DNA from: CAIOHW01 sp964432565
GTDB lineage: Bacteria; Bdellovibrionota; UBA1018
Direction of reading: 5' to 3'
DNA: 64,000 nt
Assembly (NCBI GenBank): GCA_964432565.1
Contig: CAYSOA010000008.1
Location: 16,422 to 80,421 of the forward strand
Each line of letters begins with the position of its first letter. Position 1 is the stretch's first letter. The position numbers were made by a program, and so were the translations under genes. Positions 1-8,787 of the stretch are shown here, piece by piece. Under the pieces are notes generated by a model. It had not been told where the DNA came from, ran no database searches, and saw nothing but the letters and a program-made list of their open reading frames with translations.

Positions 1-1
1 C

Positions 2-1558
2 TTTGGATCTCTCGGGGTTCAGGATCGGGCCAAGTTTCTTGCTTCGCTTTTTCTGGATGATCTTGCGCTGGTGATTCGAGAAGGGGTCGATCCTCGTTTC
101 GAGTTTTCGCGTTACGGAGAGAAGCTTGCTGCCTCGCAGTCGGTCATAGATCCGCTTCTTGCTGCCGTCGAATCAGAGGTTCCGACACTGGTAGACGTGA
201 TGCTCGATGAAATCTCCGAGGAGCTTGCGAAGGAGCACCAGCCGGATCTTGTGGGAGTGACCGCACCTTTTCCGGGCAATATCTACGGAGCTTTTCGCAT
301 GGCCCGGATTTTCAAGAGGGTTCTGCCCCAGGCGACGAGAGTGCTGGGGGGCGGCTATCCCAATACCGAGCTTCGCGAACTCGAAGAACCTCGCGTCTTC
401 GACTACTTTGACTATGTGACGCTCGACGATGGCGAGCGGCCCCTGCTTTCGCTGATCGAGCACGTTGAGGGACGGCGATCAAAGCAGGAACTCTGTCGCA
501 CCTACTATCGTGAAGGCGAGAAAGAAAACTGCAGGGTCGTGTTTGCGAACTTCAGCGCGGATCACGACTTTCCTCAAAAGGACGCAGGAACCCCGGATTA
601 CTCCGGTTTGCACCTGGACCGGTACCTTTCGATTCTTGAAATGCTCAATCCGATGCACCGAATCTGGAGCGACGGCCGGTGGAACAAGCTCACACTCGCC
701 CATGGCTGCTATTGGAAGAAGTGCAACTTTTGCGATGTTTCGCTCGATTACATCGCCCGGTATGACGCGTCTCCCGCCGATCTGGTGGTCGAACGCATGA
801 TCGAGGTGGCTCGCGCAACAGGTGAGCGAGGCTTTCATTTTGTTGACGAGGCGGCTCCTCCGGCCATGCTGAGGAAGATCTCGGAGCGCATCATCGAGCG
901 CGGTGAAGTCTTCTCGTGGTGGGGAAATATTCGTTTCGATCCCGTGTTTACGCCCGGGATGGCCCGACTCATGTCCGAAGCCGGGTGCGTGGCCGTGAGC
1001 GGCGGACTTGAAGTCGCCTCCGATCGCCTACTGCGCCTCATGAACAAGGGAGTCCGTGTGGAACAGGTCGCGCGGGTCACTCATGCACTCACCGAAGCGG
1101 GAGTGCTGGTGCATGCCTATCTGATGTACGGGTTTCCGACCCAGACCATCCAGGAGACCGTCGATGCGCTCGAGCGGGTTCGCCAGCTCTTCGAGGCCGG
1201 GTGCATCCAGTCGGCCTACTGGCACCGATTTTCCACCACGGTGCACTCGCCGATCGGAAGAGATCCCGAGCGTTTCGGAATTCGCATCCGAGAGGCAGGA
1301 CTTGCGCCCGGGCAGAAGCGTTTTGCTCGGAACGACCTGCCGTTTGAGGACCCCACCGGCGTTGATCATGACTGGCTTGGAGATGGACTCCGGCGTGCTC
1401 TTTATAATTTCATGCACGGGGTCGGTCTCGACCAGGACGTGCGCGGCTGGTTTACCCCCAAAAAGGGAGTCAAACTGAAGCCGGCGCAGGTATCGCCCGA
1501 CTTGGTTCGACGAGCGATCGAGCAGGGCGCAGACTCTTCGAGGCGCTCCCGGCATTGA
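2..1558 (+). CDS. B12-binding-domain radical SAM protein (5' end outside window)
   Basis: The reading frame is open to the left edge of the window, so the true start lies upstream; a GTG at 71 is only an internal candidate. The first third has a cobalamin-binding Rossmann pattern (DLVGVTAPFP, then VLGGGYPN). It is followed by a radical SAM cluster motif, GCYWKKCNFC, with C-x4-C-x2-C spacing rather than the usual C-x3-C-x2-C; this variant is common in the B12-binding radical SAM group. Later segments (FSWWGNIRFDP, SGGLEVASDRLLRLMNKG, YLMYGFPTQT) are typical TIM-barrel strands of this superfamily. A cytoplasmic 4Fe-4S SAM enzyme is therefore expected, but the substrate cannot be deduced. The small membrane-protein gene starts 31 bases downstream on the same strand. 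Confidence 0.85.
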   Translation, partial: FGSLGVQDRAKFLASLFLDDLALVIREGVDPRFEFSRYGEKLAASQSVIDPLLAAVESEVPTLVDVMLDEISEELAKEHQPDLVGVTAPFPGNIYGAFRMARIFKRVLPQATRVLGGGYPNTELRELEEPRVFDYFDYVTLDDGERPLLSLIEHVEGRRSKQELCRTYYREGEKENCRVVFANFSADHDFPQKDAGTPDYSGLHLDRYLSILEMLNPMHRIWSDGRWNKLTLAHGCYWKKCNFCDVSLDYIARYDASPADLVVERMIEVARATGERGFHFVDEAAPPAMLRKISERIIERGEVFSWWGNIRFDPVFTPGMARLMSEAGCVAVSGGLEVASDRLLRLMNKGVRVEQVARVTHALTEAGVLVHAYLMYGFPTQTIQETVDALERVRQLFEAGCIQSAYWHRFSTTVHSPIGRDPERFGIRIREAGLAPGQKRFARNDLPFEDPTGVDHDWLGDGLRRALYNFMHGVGLDQDVRGWFTPKKGVKLKPAQVSPDLVRRAIEQGADSSRRSRH

Positions 1559-1589
1559 CGCTGCGATTCTTCAGGGCGACAATCGCTCC

Positions 1590-2030
1590 ATGTCGATTCT
1601 TTGGCTGGCTCATCTGTCGTCGGTAGCCTTCATGACGGGTCTGATCTGGCTCGTGCAGCTGGTGCACTATCCCCTGATGAGACTGGTCGATCCGCGTCGC
1701 TTCGCTGAGTTTCATGCGCTGCACTCGTCGCGAATCACGTTCATTGTCGGGCCGGCAATGGTGCTTCAGCTCGTCACGGCGGGGGCGCTGGTTCTGTCGC
1801 CTGCATGGAATGGTGTATCGGTCGTCGTGTCCTGGACCTGTCTGGTCTTGAGCGTCGGCGTGTTTGCGTCGACCGCCTTTCTCTCGGTTCCTCAGCACGC
1901 GATTCTGGGCAGTGGCTTTGACGTTTCTGCTCACTCCAGTCTCGTTACGACCAACTGGGTACGAACCCTGCTGTGGAGCCTGCATCTCGGGGTTTGTCTC
2001 TGGGCATCGGTCAACCGACAGGGAGGATGA
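1590..2030 (+). CDS. small four-helix integral membrane protein
   Basis: The 146-residue product is almost wholly hydrophobic, with about four membrane segments: residues 5-27, 50-70, 75-97 and 120-140. A short polar loop carries VHYPLMRLVDPRRF. I recognise the general look of conserved four-TM proteins with a QxVHYPL motif but cannot assign a function. The stop codon (2028-2030) overlaps the ribosome-binding region of the next gene, phosphofructokinase, so the two are probably co-transcribed and translationally coupled. Confidence 0.7.
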   Translation: MSILWLAHLSSVAFMTGLIWLVQLVHYPLMRLVDPRRFAEFHALHSSRITFIVGPAMVLQLVTAGALVLSPAWNGVSVVVSWTCLVLSVGVFASTAFLSVPQHAILGSGFDVSAHSSLVTTNWVRTLLWSLHLGVCLWASVNRQGG

Positions 2031-2032
2031 GG

Positions 2033-3091
2033 ATGGGAGACGCGACGTCACGTTTGCGAATCGGCCTATTGACGGGAGGAGGAGATGCTCCCGGTTTGAA
2101 CGGAATTCTTGAGGCGGCCGGAAGAGTGCTGCTGCGACACGGAGCCGAACTGATCGGCATTGAAGATGGATTCGAAGGGGTCTTCGAAGGCCGTCACCGA
2201 GCCATTACCCTGAAGGACCTTGAAGGGGCGCATCAGGTAGCGGGAACTCTGCTGGGAACTTCCAATCGCTCCGATACACGGGGACGGGAGCGAGAGTTTG
2301 CGGAAAGGCTCGCTCCGCTGCGTCTCGATGGTCTTCTGGTCGCCGGAGGAGATGGTACTTTTGCGGGTCTTCGCCAGATTTCCGAGAGGGTACCTGGTTC
2401 GGTACGACTCGTCGGAGTGCCCAAGACCATCGATAATGACCTGTCCGGGACGGAGGTCACTTTCGGTTACGATACGGCCTGCTCGGTGATTGCCGAAGCG
2501 GTGAATTCGCTTCGGGTCACGGCCGAGGCTCATCGCAGGCTCATGGTGGTTGAAGTGATGGGGCGTACGGCGGGATGGCTCGCTCTTGGCGGTGGGCTTG
2601 CCTCTTACGCCGAAGTGATTCTGGTGCCCGAGCGTCCCTTTGATCGCACCGAGCTGCTTCGGTTCATTCGAGAAAAGCAAAAGCAGCGCCGCGGCATGGT
2701 GATCGTGGTGGCCGAAGGGGCGGTGGCCGCGGGAGAAGATCCGACGGTCGCTTTCAGAGTCGAGGGGTCGCCCGAGTCCGTGAGGCTTGGAGGGGTCGGA
2801 ATCAAACTGGCTCGCTGGATCGAGCACGAGACTGGCTGGGAATCACGAGCCGTGGTGCTGGGACACCTGCAGCGCAGCCGACATCCAACAACCACGGACT
2901 GCTTTCTCACGCTGTCGATGGGTGTCGAGGCCGCGCGCATGATCATTGAGGGAAAATGGGATCAGGCGGCCGTCTATCGGGGCGGTACCGTCGTTCGAGC
3001 GCCCATTGCCGATCTGATGGGTCCGCCGCGATTGATCGCTGCCGATCATCGCTGGCTGAAGCTTTCTCAGGCGTTGGGAACCTTCATTTAG
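2033..3091 (+). CDS. pfkA: 6-phosphofructokinase (ATP-type predicted)
   Basis: Phosphorylates fructose 6-phosphate to fructose 1,6-bisphosphate in glycolysis; cytoplasmic. The 352-residue protein has the family landmarks: GGGDAPGLNG near residue 15, GGDGT at 105-109, PKTIDND at 130-136 and MGRTAGWLA further on. Gly in GGDGT marks ATP rather than pyrophosphate as phosphoryl donor, whereas Lys in PKTIDND is the residue usual in PPi-dependent enzymes. This Gly/Lys mix is known from actinobacterial ATP-dependent enzymes, so ATP is the likelier donor. The ATG at 2033 is chosen because GGGAGG (2021-2026) sits six bases before it; in-frame starts upstream lie inside the previous gene. The 3' end overlaps the convergent small gene by 8 bases. 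Confidence 0.9.
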   Translation: MGDATSRLRIGLLTGGGDAPGLNGILEAAGRVLLRHGAELIGIEDGFEGVFEGRHRAITLKDLEGAHQVAGTLLGTSNRSDTRGREREFAERLAPLRLDGLLVAGGDGTFAGLRQISERVPGSVRLVGVPKTIDNDLSGTEVTFGYDTACSVIAEAVNSLRVTAEAHRRLMVVEVMGRTAGWLALGGGLASYAEVILVPERPFDRTELLRFIREKQKQRRGMVIVVAEGAVAAGEDPTVAFRVEGSPESVRLGGVGIKLARWIEHETGWESRAVVLGHLQRSRHPTTTDCFLTLSMGVEAARMIIEGKWDQAAVYRGGTVVRAPIADLMGPPRLIAADHRWLKLSQALGTFI

Positions 3092-3347
3092 GCTTCTTCT
3101 TTTTGACCAGAGTACCGCCCGAGAGGTCCTTCTCGACGAGCTTGCGCTTCTCGAGAATCTTCTTCTTCCGGGCATCGCTGAGAATCGCCTCAATGGCGTG
3201 TATTTCGTCCTCGAGCTCCCAGCGGGCGAGCTGGCTTGCCGCCATTTCTTCATGAGTTTCGGCGGGCTTCACGCTGTCGTGCACCTTGAGCTTGTGCTTG
3301 AGTCCCAGTTGTCGCAGCAGCAGTTCGCGCAGGAATTCCTTCGTCAT
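3084..3347 (-). CDS. small Lys-rich helical protein, unknown
   Basis: An 87-residue charged protein predicted to be largely helical, with a middle segment rich in Glu and Ala (WELEDEIHAIEAIL) and a very basic tail ending KKKKPK. No domain recognised. It converges on pfkA and overlaps its last 8 bases. An in-frame TTG lies three codons upstream (3356), but the ATG at 3347 is preferred. Codon use resembles the neighbours and the frame is free of stops, but no homologue comes to mind, so the call rests mainly on coding potential. Confidence 0.5.
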   Translation of the reverse strand: MTKEFLRELLLRQLGLKHKLKVHDSVKPAETHEEMAASQLARWELEDEIHAIEAILSDARKKKILEKRKLVEKDLSGGTLVKKKKPK

Positions 3348-3518
3348 GCGGAGCAATGATGCAATGCAGGGACCAGCCGGCGAACGGGGGAGCGTTTTTC
3401 GCCCAGCTCCGCTTCGCCCGAAGAAACCACGACTTAAGCGTTGGTCCCTCGGTCATTCCCGTGGTCTGTCCCCACGGATCTGTCGAGAGGGTCGACTCGC
3501 TGTCGAAAACTTCGACAC

Positions 3519-4283
3519 TTAAAACTTCTTCTTGAAGCTGAAACCGACGCACTTGCCGTCGACCGAGAGCGACAGGCGTCCGCCCGCCAGCGAAACATTG
3601 GGCTCGAGGGCTTCGATCCTTTCGAGTGCCTTTTCAAGGGTTGCCACAGGCTTTTCGAAGCAGACGGCATTTTCAAGCTGCTCCTGCTTCAGTGTCGATT
3701 CGTCGACGGGCTCTTCGGTGACGTTCAGAGAGACGGGAGGAACGCAGCGACTTTGGCTGTATTGATCTACTTCACAGGAGCCTATCAGAAGAAACGAGCT
3801 GGACCCGATCTTCTGAGGGTAGACGCACGCCTTTCGGCAGCCGCCGCAGTGTCGAATCGAGGTCATCTCAAGTGGATTCATGGCCCTGCCGTCACAGCAC
3901 TGGGTCGCCAGAATGTCGCGATCAGGTCCCCGTGAACCGTCCGGGCAGCTCTTACGATCTGCGCAGTCGACCAGACCGTTTCCGTCATCGTCGATGCCGT
4001 TGGAACAGTCTTCGTGAACCAGGGGCGCGAGATGGGGAAGGATTCTTTGGATTGGAGTGAGTTCAACGGGGATGGCCCGGGGAATCGAGCAGGCGCCGGA
4101 GTCGGAGTCGGAGAAGCCCGAGTGGTCACCGGTGACCTCATTGACCGGAACAGCCTCGGAAATCGGAATGGCTCGAAGGACGGGCTCGATGGCCGGCGAA
4201 CGATTGAGGGTCCGTGCCGGGTCTCGGGCAAGACTGCTTGTGGCAACACTGAGGAGCATCAGCACTAGAGCAAGCGGCTTCAC
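3519..4283 (-). CDS. secreted Cys-rich protein with NGIDDDGxGLVDC metal-binding-type motif
   Basis: 254 residues with an N-terminal signal peptide (KPLALVLMLLSVATSSLA). At about residues 92-108 it carries the motif EDCSNGIDDDGNGLVDCAD, the Asp-rich Cys-flanked motif found in MopE-like and many myxobacterial surface proteins, thought to bind divalent metal. It is followed by a Cys-rich stretch (CPDG, QCCDG, HCGGCRKAC) and a helical C-terminal segment. The start is GTG at 4283. A secreted or surface-attached protein is expected; its role is unknown. No operon partner is clear: the next leftward gene upstream is the hydrolase at 4323. Confidence 0.7.
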   Translation of the reverse strand: MKPLALVLMLLSVATSSLARDPARTLNRSPAIEPVLRAIPISEAVPVNEVTGDHSGFSDSDSGACSIPRAIPVELTPIQRILPHLAPLVHEDCSNGIDDDGNGLVDCADRKSCPDGSRGPDRDILATQCCDGRAMNPLEMTSIRHCGGCRKACVYPQKIGSSSFLLIGSCEVDQYSQSRCVPPVSLNVTEEPVDESTLKQEQLENAVCFEKPVATLEKALERIEALEPNVSLAGGRLSLSVDGKCVGFSFKKKF

Positions 4284-4322
4284 CTCATCAGTATGCGGGC
4301 TTCCTGACCCGCCGAAAAGGGA

Positions 4323-4964
4323 TTAGGCCACGGCATGGGTCGGTGGTCCGAACTGGTGCAGGAGCCAGTCTCTTGACGCCTCGGCAACCTGTTCGAGGGC
4401 ACCTGGCTCTTCGAAAAGGTGCGTGGCGTGGGGAATGACCAGTAGCTGTGAGTCGTCGAGTTCCTGCCGGGCGCTTTCGTTGAGTTCCAGCACTTCCGGG
4501 TCCCACTCCCCGACGATCAGCAGGGTCGGAGAGGTCACCTGCTTCAGTCGATGAAGGGCGAGGTCCGGTCGGCCTCCTCGAGAGACCACCGCGCGAATCA
4601 ACGTTTCGAACTCAGCGGCCGCCCAGAGAGCGGCGGCCGCGCCAGTGCTTGCGCCAAAATAGGCAAGAGGCAGGTGCCGAAGGGGGGGCTGTTTCATGCA
4701 CCAGCGGGTCGCCAGCGCGAGACGACGACCGAGAAGGGGAATGTCGAAGACCTTCCTTCGGTTCTTCGACTCCTCTTCATCGAGCAGATCGAAAAGCAGC
4801 GTCGCCATTCCCGCTGCGTTGAGGGTTCGTGCGACCATTTGGTTCCGGGGGCTCAATCGGCTGCTTCCACTACCGTGTGCAAAGAGCACCAGGCCGCAGG
4901 CATCGTTCGGAATGACGAGTTCACCAGGCAGCGCCAAGTCACCGAATCGGAGGAGAACTTCCAT
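4323..4964 (-). CDS. alpha/beta hydrolase, dienelactone-hydrolase-like
   Basis: About 213 residues of the alpha/beta hydrolase fold. The oxyanion region reads LFAHGSGSS, the nucleophile elbow is GASTGA, the acid is the Asp in VGEWDPEV and the His is in PHATHLFEEPGAL, so the full Ser-Asp-His triad is present. This is the group often annotated as dienelactone hydrolase family and in other bacteria frequently fused to a phosphoribosyltransferase; here it stands alone. The substrate is unknown. The ATG at 4964 is preferred; an in-frame GTG at 4982 would add six residues. It is divergent from polX (5038). Confidence 0.8.
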   Translation of the reverse strand: MEVLLRFGDLALPGELVIPNDACGLVLFAHGSGSSRLSPRNQMVARTLNAAGMATLLFDLLDEEESKNRRKVFDIPLLGRRLALATRWCMKQPPLRHLPLAYFGASTGAAAALWAAAEFETLIRAVVSRGGRPDLALHRLKQVTSPTLLIVGEWDPEVLELNESARQELDDSQLLVIPHATHLFEEPGALEQVAEASRDWLLHQFGPPTHAVA

Positions 4965-5037
4965 CTTCAGACCGTGATGCACGGCTCAGGCCCGGGGCAT
5001 CGAGATTGAATCTCTGATTAGGCTCAGGGGACGCTAC

Positions 5038-6834
5038 ATGCCGGCTTCGAACGTCCGTATCGCCGCACTTTTTCGCCAGATGGCGGATCTTCTGGCTATC
5101 CGTTCGGCGAATCCATTCCGGATTCGCGCCTATCGAAATGCCGCTCGATCGATCGAAAGCTGGCCCGAGAGTCTGGCACTGAGAGTTCAAGAGGAAGGCA
5201 TGGAACAAGGGCGCCCGTTTCCGAAGATTCCCGGCGTAGGCGACGACCTCTCGGAAAAAGTGCACGAAATTTCTCAAAGTGGGAGCTTCGAAGCACTGGA
5301 AGAGCTTCTTGCCGAGCTGCCCTCGGGACTGCTGGAGCTGCTCCAGCTGCCGGGGCTGGGGCCAAAGCGCGTGGCCCAGCTCCATGAGAAGCTGAAAATT
5401 TCCGGGCTGGCCGGTCTTGTAGACGCCATTGAAGGCGGTGCTCTGTCGAATCTGAGGGGATTCGGAGAGAAACGGGTCTCCGCCTTGAAAAAGGCCATTG
5501 AAGCGCACCGGTCACGCCCTGAGCGGCGGCTATTGATTTCGGATGCCGAGTCGATTTCCCTTCAGTTGCTGCGGCAGCTGAACGCGACTCCGGGTGTTCG
5601 GCATGCCGAAATTGCGGGAAGCCTAAGGCGTGGCAGGGAGACCATCGGAGACATCGATCTTCTAGCTTCCTGTCGCCGTTCGGATGCTCCGGCGATCGTT
5701 CGATCTTTTGTGGGTTTGGATGGCGTTCAAGAGGTGCTGGCACAGGGTGACACCAAATGCTCGGTGCGCCTGCAGGGAGGCACTCAGGTCGACCTGCGTC
5801 TGGTGCGTCCTCGAAGCTTCGGCGCGGCACTTCACTACTTCACCGGATCCAAGGCCCATAATGTGGCCATTCGTCGGATGGCCGCCAGGCGTGGTTTGAG
5901 GATCAACGAGTATGGGATCTTCAAGGACGGCCGAAGGTTGGGTGGGCGGGATGAACAGGATGTTTTCGACTCGCTCGGTCTTTCCTGGATCCCTCCCGAG
6001 TTGCGCGAGAATACGGGGGAGATTGAGGCCTCCGGAAGGAATGCCCTTCCCAGGCTCGTTGAGTTTGGAGATCTGCGGGGCGATCTTCATGCTCACACCC
6101 GGGCCAGTGATGGAAGGGCCTCGCTCAGGGAAATGGCCGAGGCGGCTCGGCTTCGAGGTTATGACTATCTGGCCATCACCGATCATTCGCCGCGAATGGG
6201 CATGGCCCACGGTCTCGATGCCCGGCGTCTGCGACGGCAGATGGGCGAGATCGATCGGTTGAACGAGGAGCTGGCGCCGTTTCGGCTGCTCAAGGGCTGC
6301 GAAGTCGACATCCTGAAGGATGGCCGTCTCGATCTGCCCGACGAGGTTTTGATGGAGCTCGATTTGACAGTGTGTTCCATCCATTCGCACTTCGACCTGC
6401 CGGCCAGCCAGCAACTGGATCGTATCCGTCGTGCCATGGATCATCCTTGTTTTACCATCTGGGGGCATCCTACCGGACGTCGGATGGGGGAACGCACGTC
6501 CCGGCCACCCATTTCTGTGGACCTTCAAAAAGCGCTGGAACACGCGGCGCAGACCCAGTGTTTCGTTGAGCTGAACTCTCAACCCGAGCGCCTCGATCTA
6601 TCGGTGGAGGGCTGTCGTCTCGCTGCGTCGCTCGGCATTCCGATTGTGATCTCGACCGACGCCCACGAACCGGGCCAGCTCGACTTTATTCGATTCGGTC
6701 TCGGGCAGGCACGGCGGGCCTGGCTGGAACCAGAACACATCGTCAACACCGATACGTTCTCGCAGCTCGAAGCCAGGCTTCGAGAGCGTCGCCAGTTGAT
6801 GAACTTCAGGCCTGCTCGGCGGGCAGTAGGCTGA
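5038..6834 (+). CDS. polX: DNA polymerase X family protein with PHP domain
   Basis: 598 residues with the standard bacterial PolX layout. Helix-hairpin-helix motifs (FPKIPGVGDDLSEK, LLQLPGLGPKRV, NLRGFGEKRV) fill the first 150 residues. The polymerase palm follows, with catalytic Asp pairs in GDIDLLAS and the third Asp in QVDLRLV. The C-terminal PHP phosphoesterase domain begins GDLHAHTRASDG and continues AITDHSPRM and GCEVDILKDG, all metal-binding signatures. The family performs gap filling in base-excision repair, and the PHP part has 3'-5' exonuclease or AP-endonuclease activity. The start ATG is preceded by AGGGGAC. The last 29 bases overlap the convergent desaturase gene. Confidence 0.92.
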   Translation: MPASNVRIAALFRQMADLLAIRSANPFRIRAYRNAARSIESWPESLALRVQEEGMEQGRPFPKIPGVGDDLSEKVHEISQSGSFEALEELLAELPSGLLELLQLPGLGPKRVAQLHEKLKISGLAGLVDAIEGGALSNLRGFGEKRVSALKKAIEAHRSRPERRLLISDAESISLQLLRQLNATPGVRHAEIAGSLRRGRETIGDIDLLASCRRSDAPAIVRSFVGLDGVQEVLAQGDTKCSVRLQGGTQVDLRLVRPRSFGAALHYFTGSKAHNVAIRRMAARRGLRINEYGIFKDGRRLGGRDEQDVFDSLGLSWIPPELRENTGEIEASGRNALPRLVEFGDLRGDLHAHTRASDGRASLREMAEAARLRGYDYLAITDHSPRMGMAHGLDARRLRRQMGEIDRLNEELAPFRLLKGCEVDILKDGRLDLPDEVLMELDLTVCSIHSHFDLPASQQLDRIRRAMDHPCFTIWGHPTGRRMGERTSRPPISVDLQKALEHAAQTQCFVELNSQPERLDLSVEGCRLAASLGIPIVISTDAHEPGQLDFIRFGLGQARRAWLEPEHIVNTDTFSQLEARLRERRQLMNFRPARRAVG

Positions 6835-7813
6835 CGGCGGCCTTTTCTTCAGCACTAGGACGTCGGCTGGGACGCACAACACGGCTGTGCAGGTTCAGTT
6901 TTGGATCGAAAATAAACCGAAGCAGCAGCTTCACGTAGGACGTATGTGAGTAAAGGGGCTCGTAAAACTCAGGAGCCATCGCCTTGAGCTTCTTGAGCCG
7001 CGTCCAGGGAACCATCATCAGGTCGTGGTGTTCATTGTGGTAGCCCACGTTGAACATCAGGCGGTTCAGGGGACCATAGTACGAATAGGTTTCCTGGTTT
7101 CCGTGTACGACATAGTGTTCCTGAATCCAGCGGGCTCCGAACGGATGCAGGCCCACTGAGAACAGGCTCGACAGCAGCAGATAGGCCAGAGCCGGCCATC
7201 CTAGGACTCCCAGAATGAGGGCGGTGTAGGCGGCCTGGCAGATCACATTGAGAATCGTCCAGCGATCCAGCAGGTTCACCTTCTTGATGCGCATGGGTCG
7301 AACAACGCCTTCGATGATGAAGAATCCCAACATCCAAAGGGTTTTGGTAAACCCGTTGCGACCAAAAAGCCGCGCCTCGGTGGGTCCCGCCAGGTCGGCG
7401 TCGTAGTCGAACTCCCCCTGCTTGAAGTGATGCAGGAGGTGGAAGTTTCGAAAGCCGATGGCGGCCGGAAAGATGGCCGGCAGGTTGACGACGATCGAAG
7501 CCAGACGGTTGGCGCTCGAGCCCTTGAAGATCAGATTGTGCGCACATTCGTGAATGAGAACGAACACCGCATGGTTGGCCGTGGCACCCACGGTGAGAGC
7601 TGCAGCCCAGATCCAGAGCCAGCCTGCGTCCCGAAGCAGCCAGGCCAGGATACTTTGAACGGCGACGATGGCGAGCACCCAGAGAAAGCTCGACGGCTCG
7701 TTGCCGAAGAGCTGGCGCACTTCGGGGTGAGCCTTGATCAGCCGCTTGGCGCGATCTTTGTGGGGCTCCGGAGTCGACGAGGGAATAAATCCCTGAGGCA
7801 GGGGGTTGGGCAT
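6806..7813 (-). CDS. membrane fatty-acid/sphingolipid delta-4 desaturase-like protein
   Basis: About 335 residues of the integral membrane desaturase family with three His boxes: HECAHN, HLLHH and HNEHH. The detailed sequence resembles sphingolipid delta-4 desaturase (DEGS): an N-terminal HPEVRQLFG segment corresponds to the lipid-desaturase N domain, and the C-terminal GYHNEHHDLMMVPWTRL matches the DEGS signature with PWTRL. Eukaryotic DEGS converts dihydroceramide to ceramide; a ceramide-like or fatty-acyl substrate in this bacterium is inference. Four or more TM helices are visible. The start at 7813 is preferred because DEGS-like N termini begin near here; an in-frame ATG at 7861 is also possible. 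No serine palmitoyltransferase gene lies in the window. Confidence 0.8.
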   Translation of the reverse strand: MPNPLPQGFIPSSTPEPHKDRAKRLIKAHPEVRQLFGNEPSSFLWVLAIVAVQSILAWLLRDAGWLWIWAAALTVGATANHAVFVLIHECAHNLIFKGSSANRLASIVVNLPAIFPAAIGFRNFHLLHHFKQGEFDYDADLAGPTEARLFGRNGFTKTLWMLGFFIIEGVVRPMRIKKVNLLDRWTILNVICQAAYTALILGVLGWPALAYLLLSSLFSVGLHPFGARWIQEHYVVHGNQETYSYYGPLNRLMFNVGYHNEHHDLMMVPWTRLKKLKAMAPEFYEPLYSHTSYVKLLLRFIFDPKLNLHSRVVRPSRRPSAEEKAAVSLLPAEQA

Positions 7814-7908
7814 ATGCAGCTGAGCCGACCACAGGTGAGCACGGTAGCCAAACGAAAACATGCAGGCTGTCAGAGTTTTTTGCACGTCCGTTGCAAAGTG
7901 TTTTGCAC

Positions 7909-8172
7909 ATGGTCTTTCCTCCTGCCTGCGAGAGTTGTGGAAATCAGTATGATCGTCTGATGAAGGTTGAGGTGGCTGGCGCAAGTCACTATTTTGACTG
8001 TTTTGAGTGCGCCATCGAGAAGCTCGCACCCCGGTGCTCGCATTGTCGAACCCGAATCATCGGGCACGGACTCGAAGCGAATTCGTCAATCTACTGTTGT
8101 GGAAGCTGCGCCCGGGCCGAAGGCGAATTCGGGCTTCGGGACAGTGCCAATGATTTGATTGAGGCGGCCTGA
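7909..8172 (+). CDS. small Cys-rich metallothionein/zinc-ribbon-like protein
   Basis: About 87 residues with regularly spaced cysteines: CESCG, DCFECAI, RCSHCR and YCCGSCARAEG. The C-terminal block YCCGSCARAEG and the central PRCSHCRTRIIGHG resemble prokaryotic metallothionein-type proteins that bind Zn or other soft metals. No signal peptide. The ATG at 7909 (MVFPPACESC) is taken as start; a TTG/ATG slightly upstream (7891) and an ATG at 7960 are alternatives. It is divergent from the desaturase. The roughly 95 bases between them contain three TTGCA-containing words (near 7877-7910) that could be regulatory but are too short to call. Confidence 0.7.
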   Translation: MVFPPACESCGNQYDRLMKVEVAGASHYFDCFECAIEKLAPRCSHCRTRIIGHGLEANSSIYCCGSCARAEGEFGLRDSANDLIEAA

Positions 8173-8262
8173 CAGAACTTTTGCAGGACTCTCTGTGGCA
8201 AACCTCACGCAGGCCGCTTACTCTGGTCTCTCCACCTTCATCTCAACGAGGAGAATCAGAGA

Positions 8263-8757
8263 ATGAAAAAGTTGGTTCCTGTCTTGGCGATTACATTGGC
8301 CTTGCTGGCTTCCGGGTCGGCCGAAGCCTCCAACCGCGTGGCAAAGCGTGTTGGTGTCAGCCTCGGGCTTCTGGGGGATCCGTTTCCGACGCTGCTGGGC
8401 TACAATCTGAACTTCAATGCGGCCCGCTGGCTGCGCCTGACTGCAGGCTACGGCTCGATCAGCGGAACGGGAACGAACGGTGAGTCACTCAGCCTCACGA
8501 CCATTGGCGGGGGCGCCCGACTTTTCGTGCCGAGCTGGAACTTCAGTCCGGTCGTCGGAGCAAGCTACGCGAAGGTCTCGTTCACCGGGTCGGCGGGCGA
8601 ATTGGGTGGCTTCAGCGCAAATGGAAGCCACACGTATCTAACGGCCGGATTTGACTGGCAGGCGGGCAATGGCTTCAATCTGGGGTTTGGCGCGAATCTT
8701 TCGACGCTCGAAGGGGTGGGTGCCGTTCCCTACATCAACCTCGGCTGGTACTTCTGA
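8263..8757 (+). CDS. small outer-membrane beta-barrel protein
   Basis: 164 residues: a signal peptide of about 22 residues (MKKLVPVLAITLALLASGSA) followed by alternating hydrophobic/polar strands rich in Gly and aromatics, ending in YINLGWYF with the terminal aromatic residue typical of outer-membrane barrels (BamA recognition). The size fits an eight-stranded OmpA/OmpW-like barrel. ACGAGGAGA lies about 10 bases before the ATG. The gene is monocistronic, with a strong terminator just downstream. Function unknown. Confidence 0.8.
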   Translation: MKKLVPVLAITLALLASGSAEASNRVAKRVGVSLGLLGDPFPTLLGYNLNFNAARWLRLTAGYGSISGTGTNGESLSLTTIGGGARLFVPSWNFSPVVGASYAKVSFTGSAGELGGFSANGSHTYLTAGFDWQAGNGFNLGFGANLSTLEGVGAVPYINLGWYF

Positions 8758-8787
8758 TAGGCCCGAGACCCGTCGTCTTTTAAAAAC

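Noticed and set aside
479..838. Minus-strand frame inside the radical SAM gene
   Set aside because: Antisense shadow with no domain; the plus-strand frame has clear Fe-S and B12 motifs.
3441..3935. Plus-strand 164-residue frame
   Set aside because: Overlaps the secreted Cys-rich gene on the minus strand, which has a signal peptide and MopE-like motif; the plus frame has no features.
7870..7910. Repeated TTTGCAC words between desaturase and Cys-rich gene as operator
   Set aside because: Short, imperfect and in mixed orientation; not distinguishable from chance.
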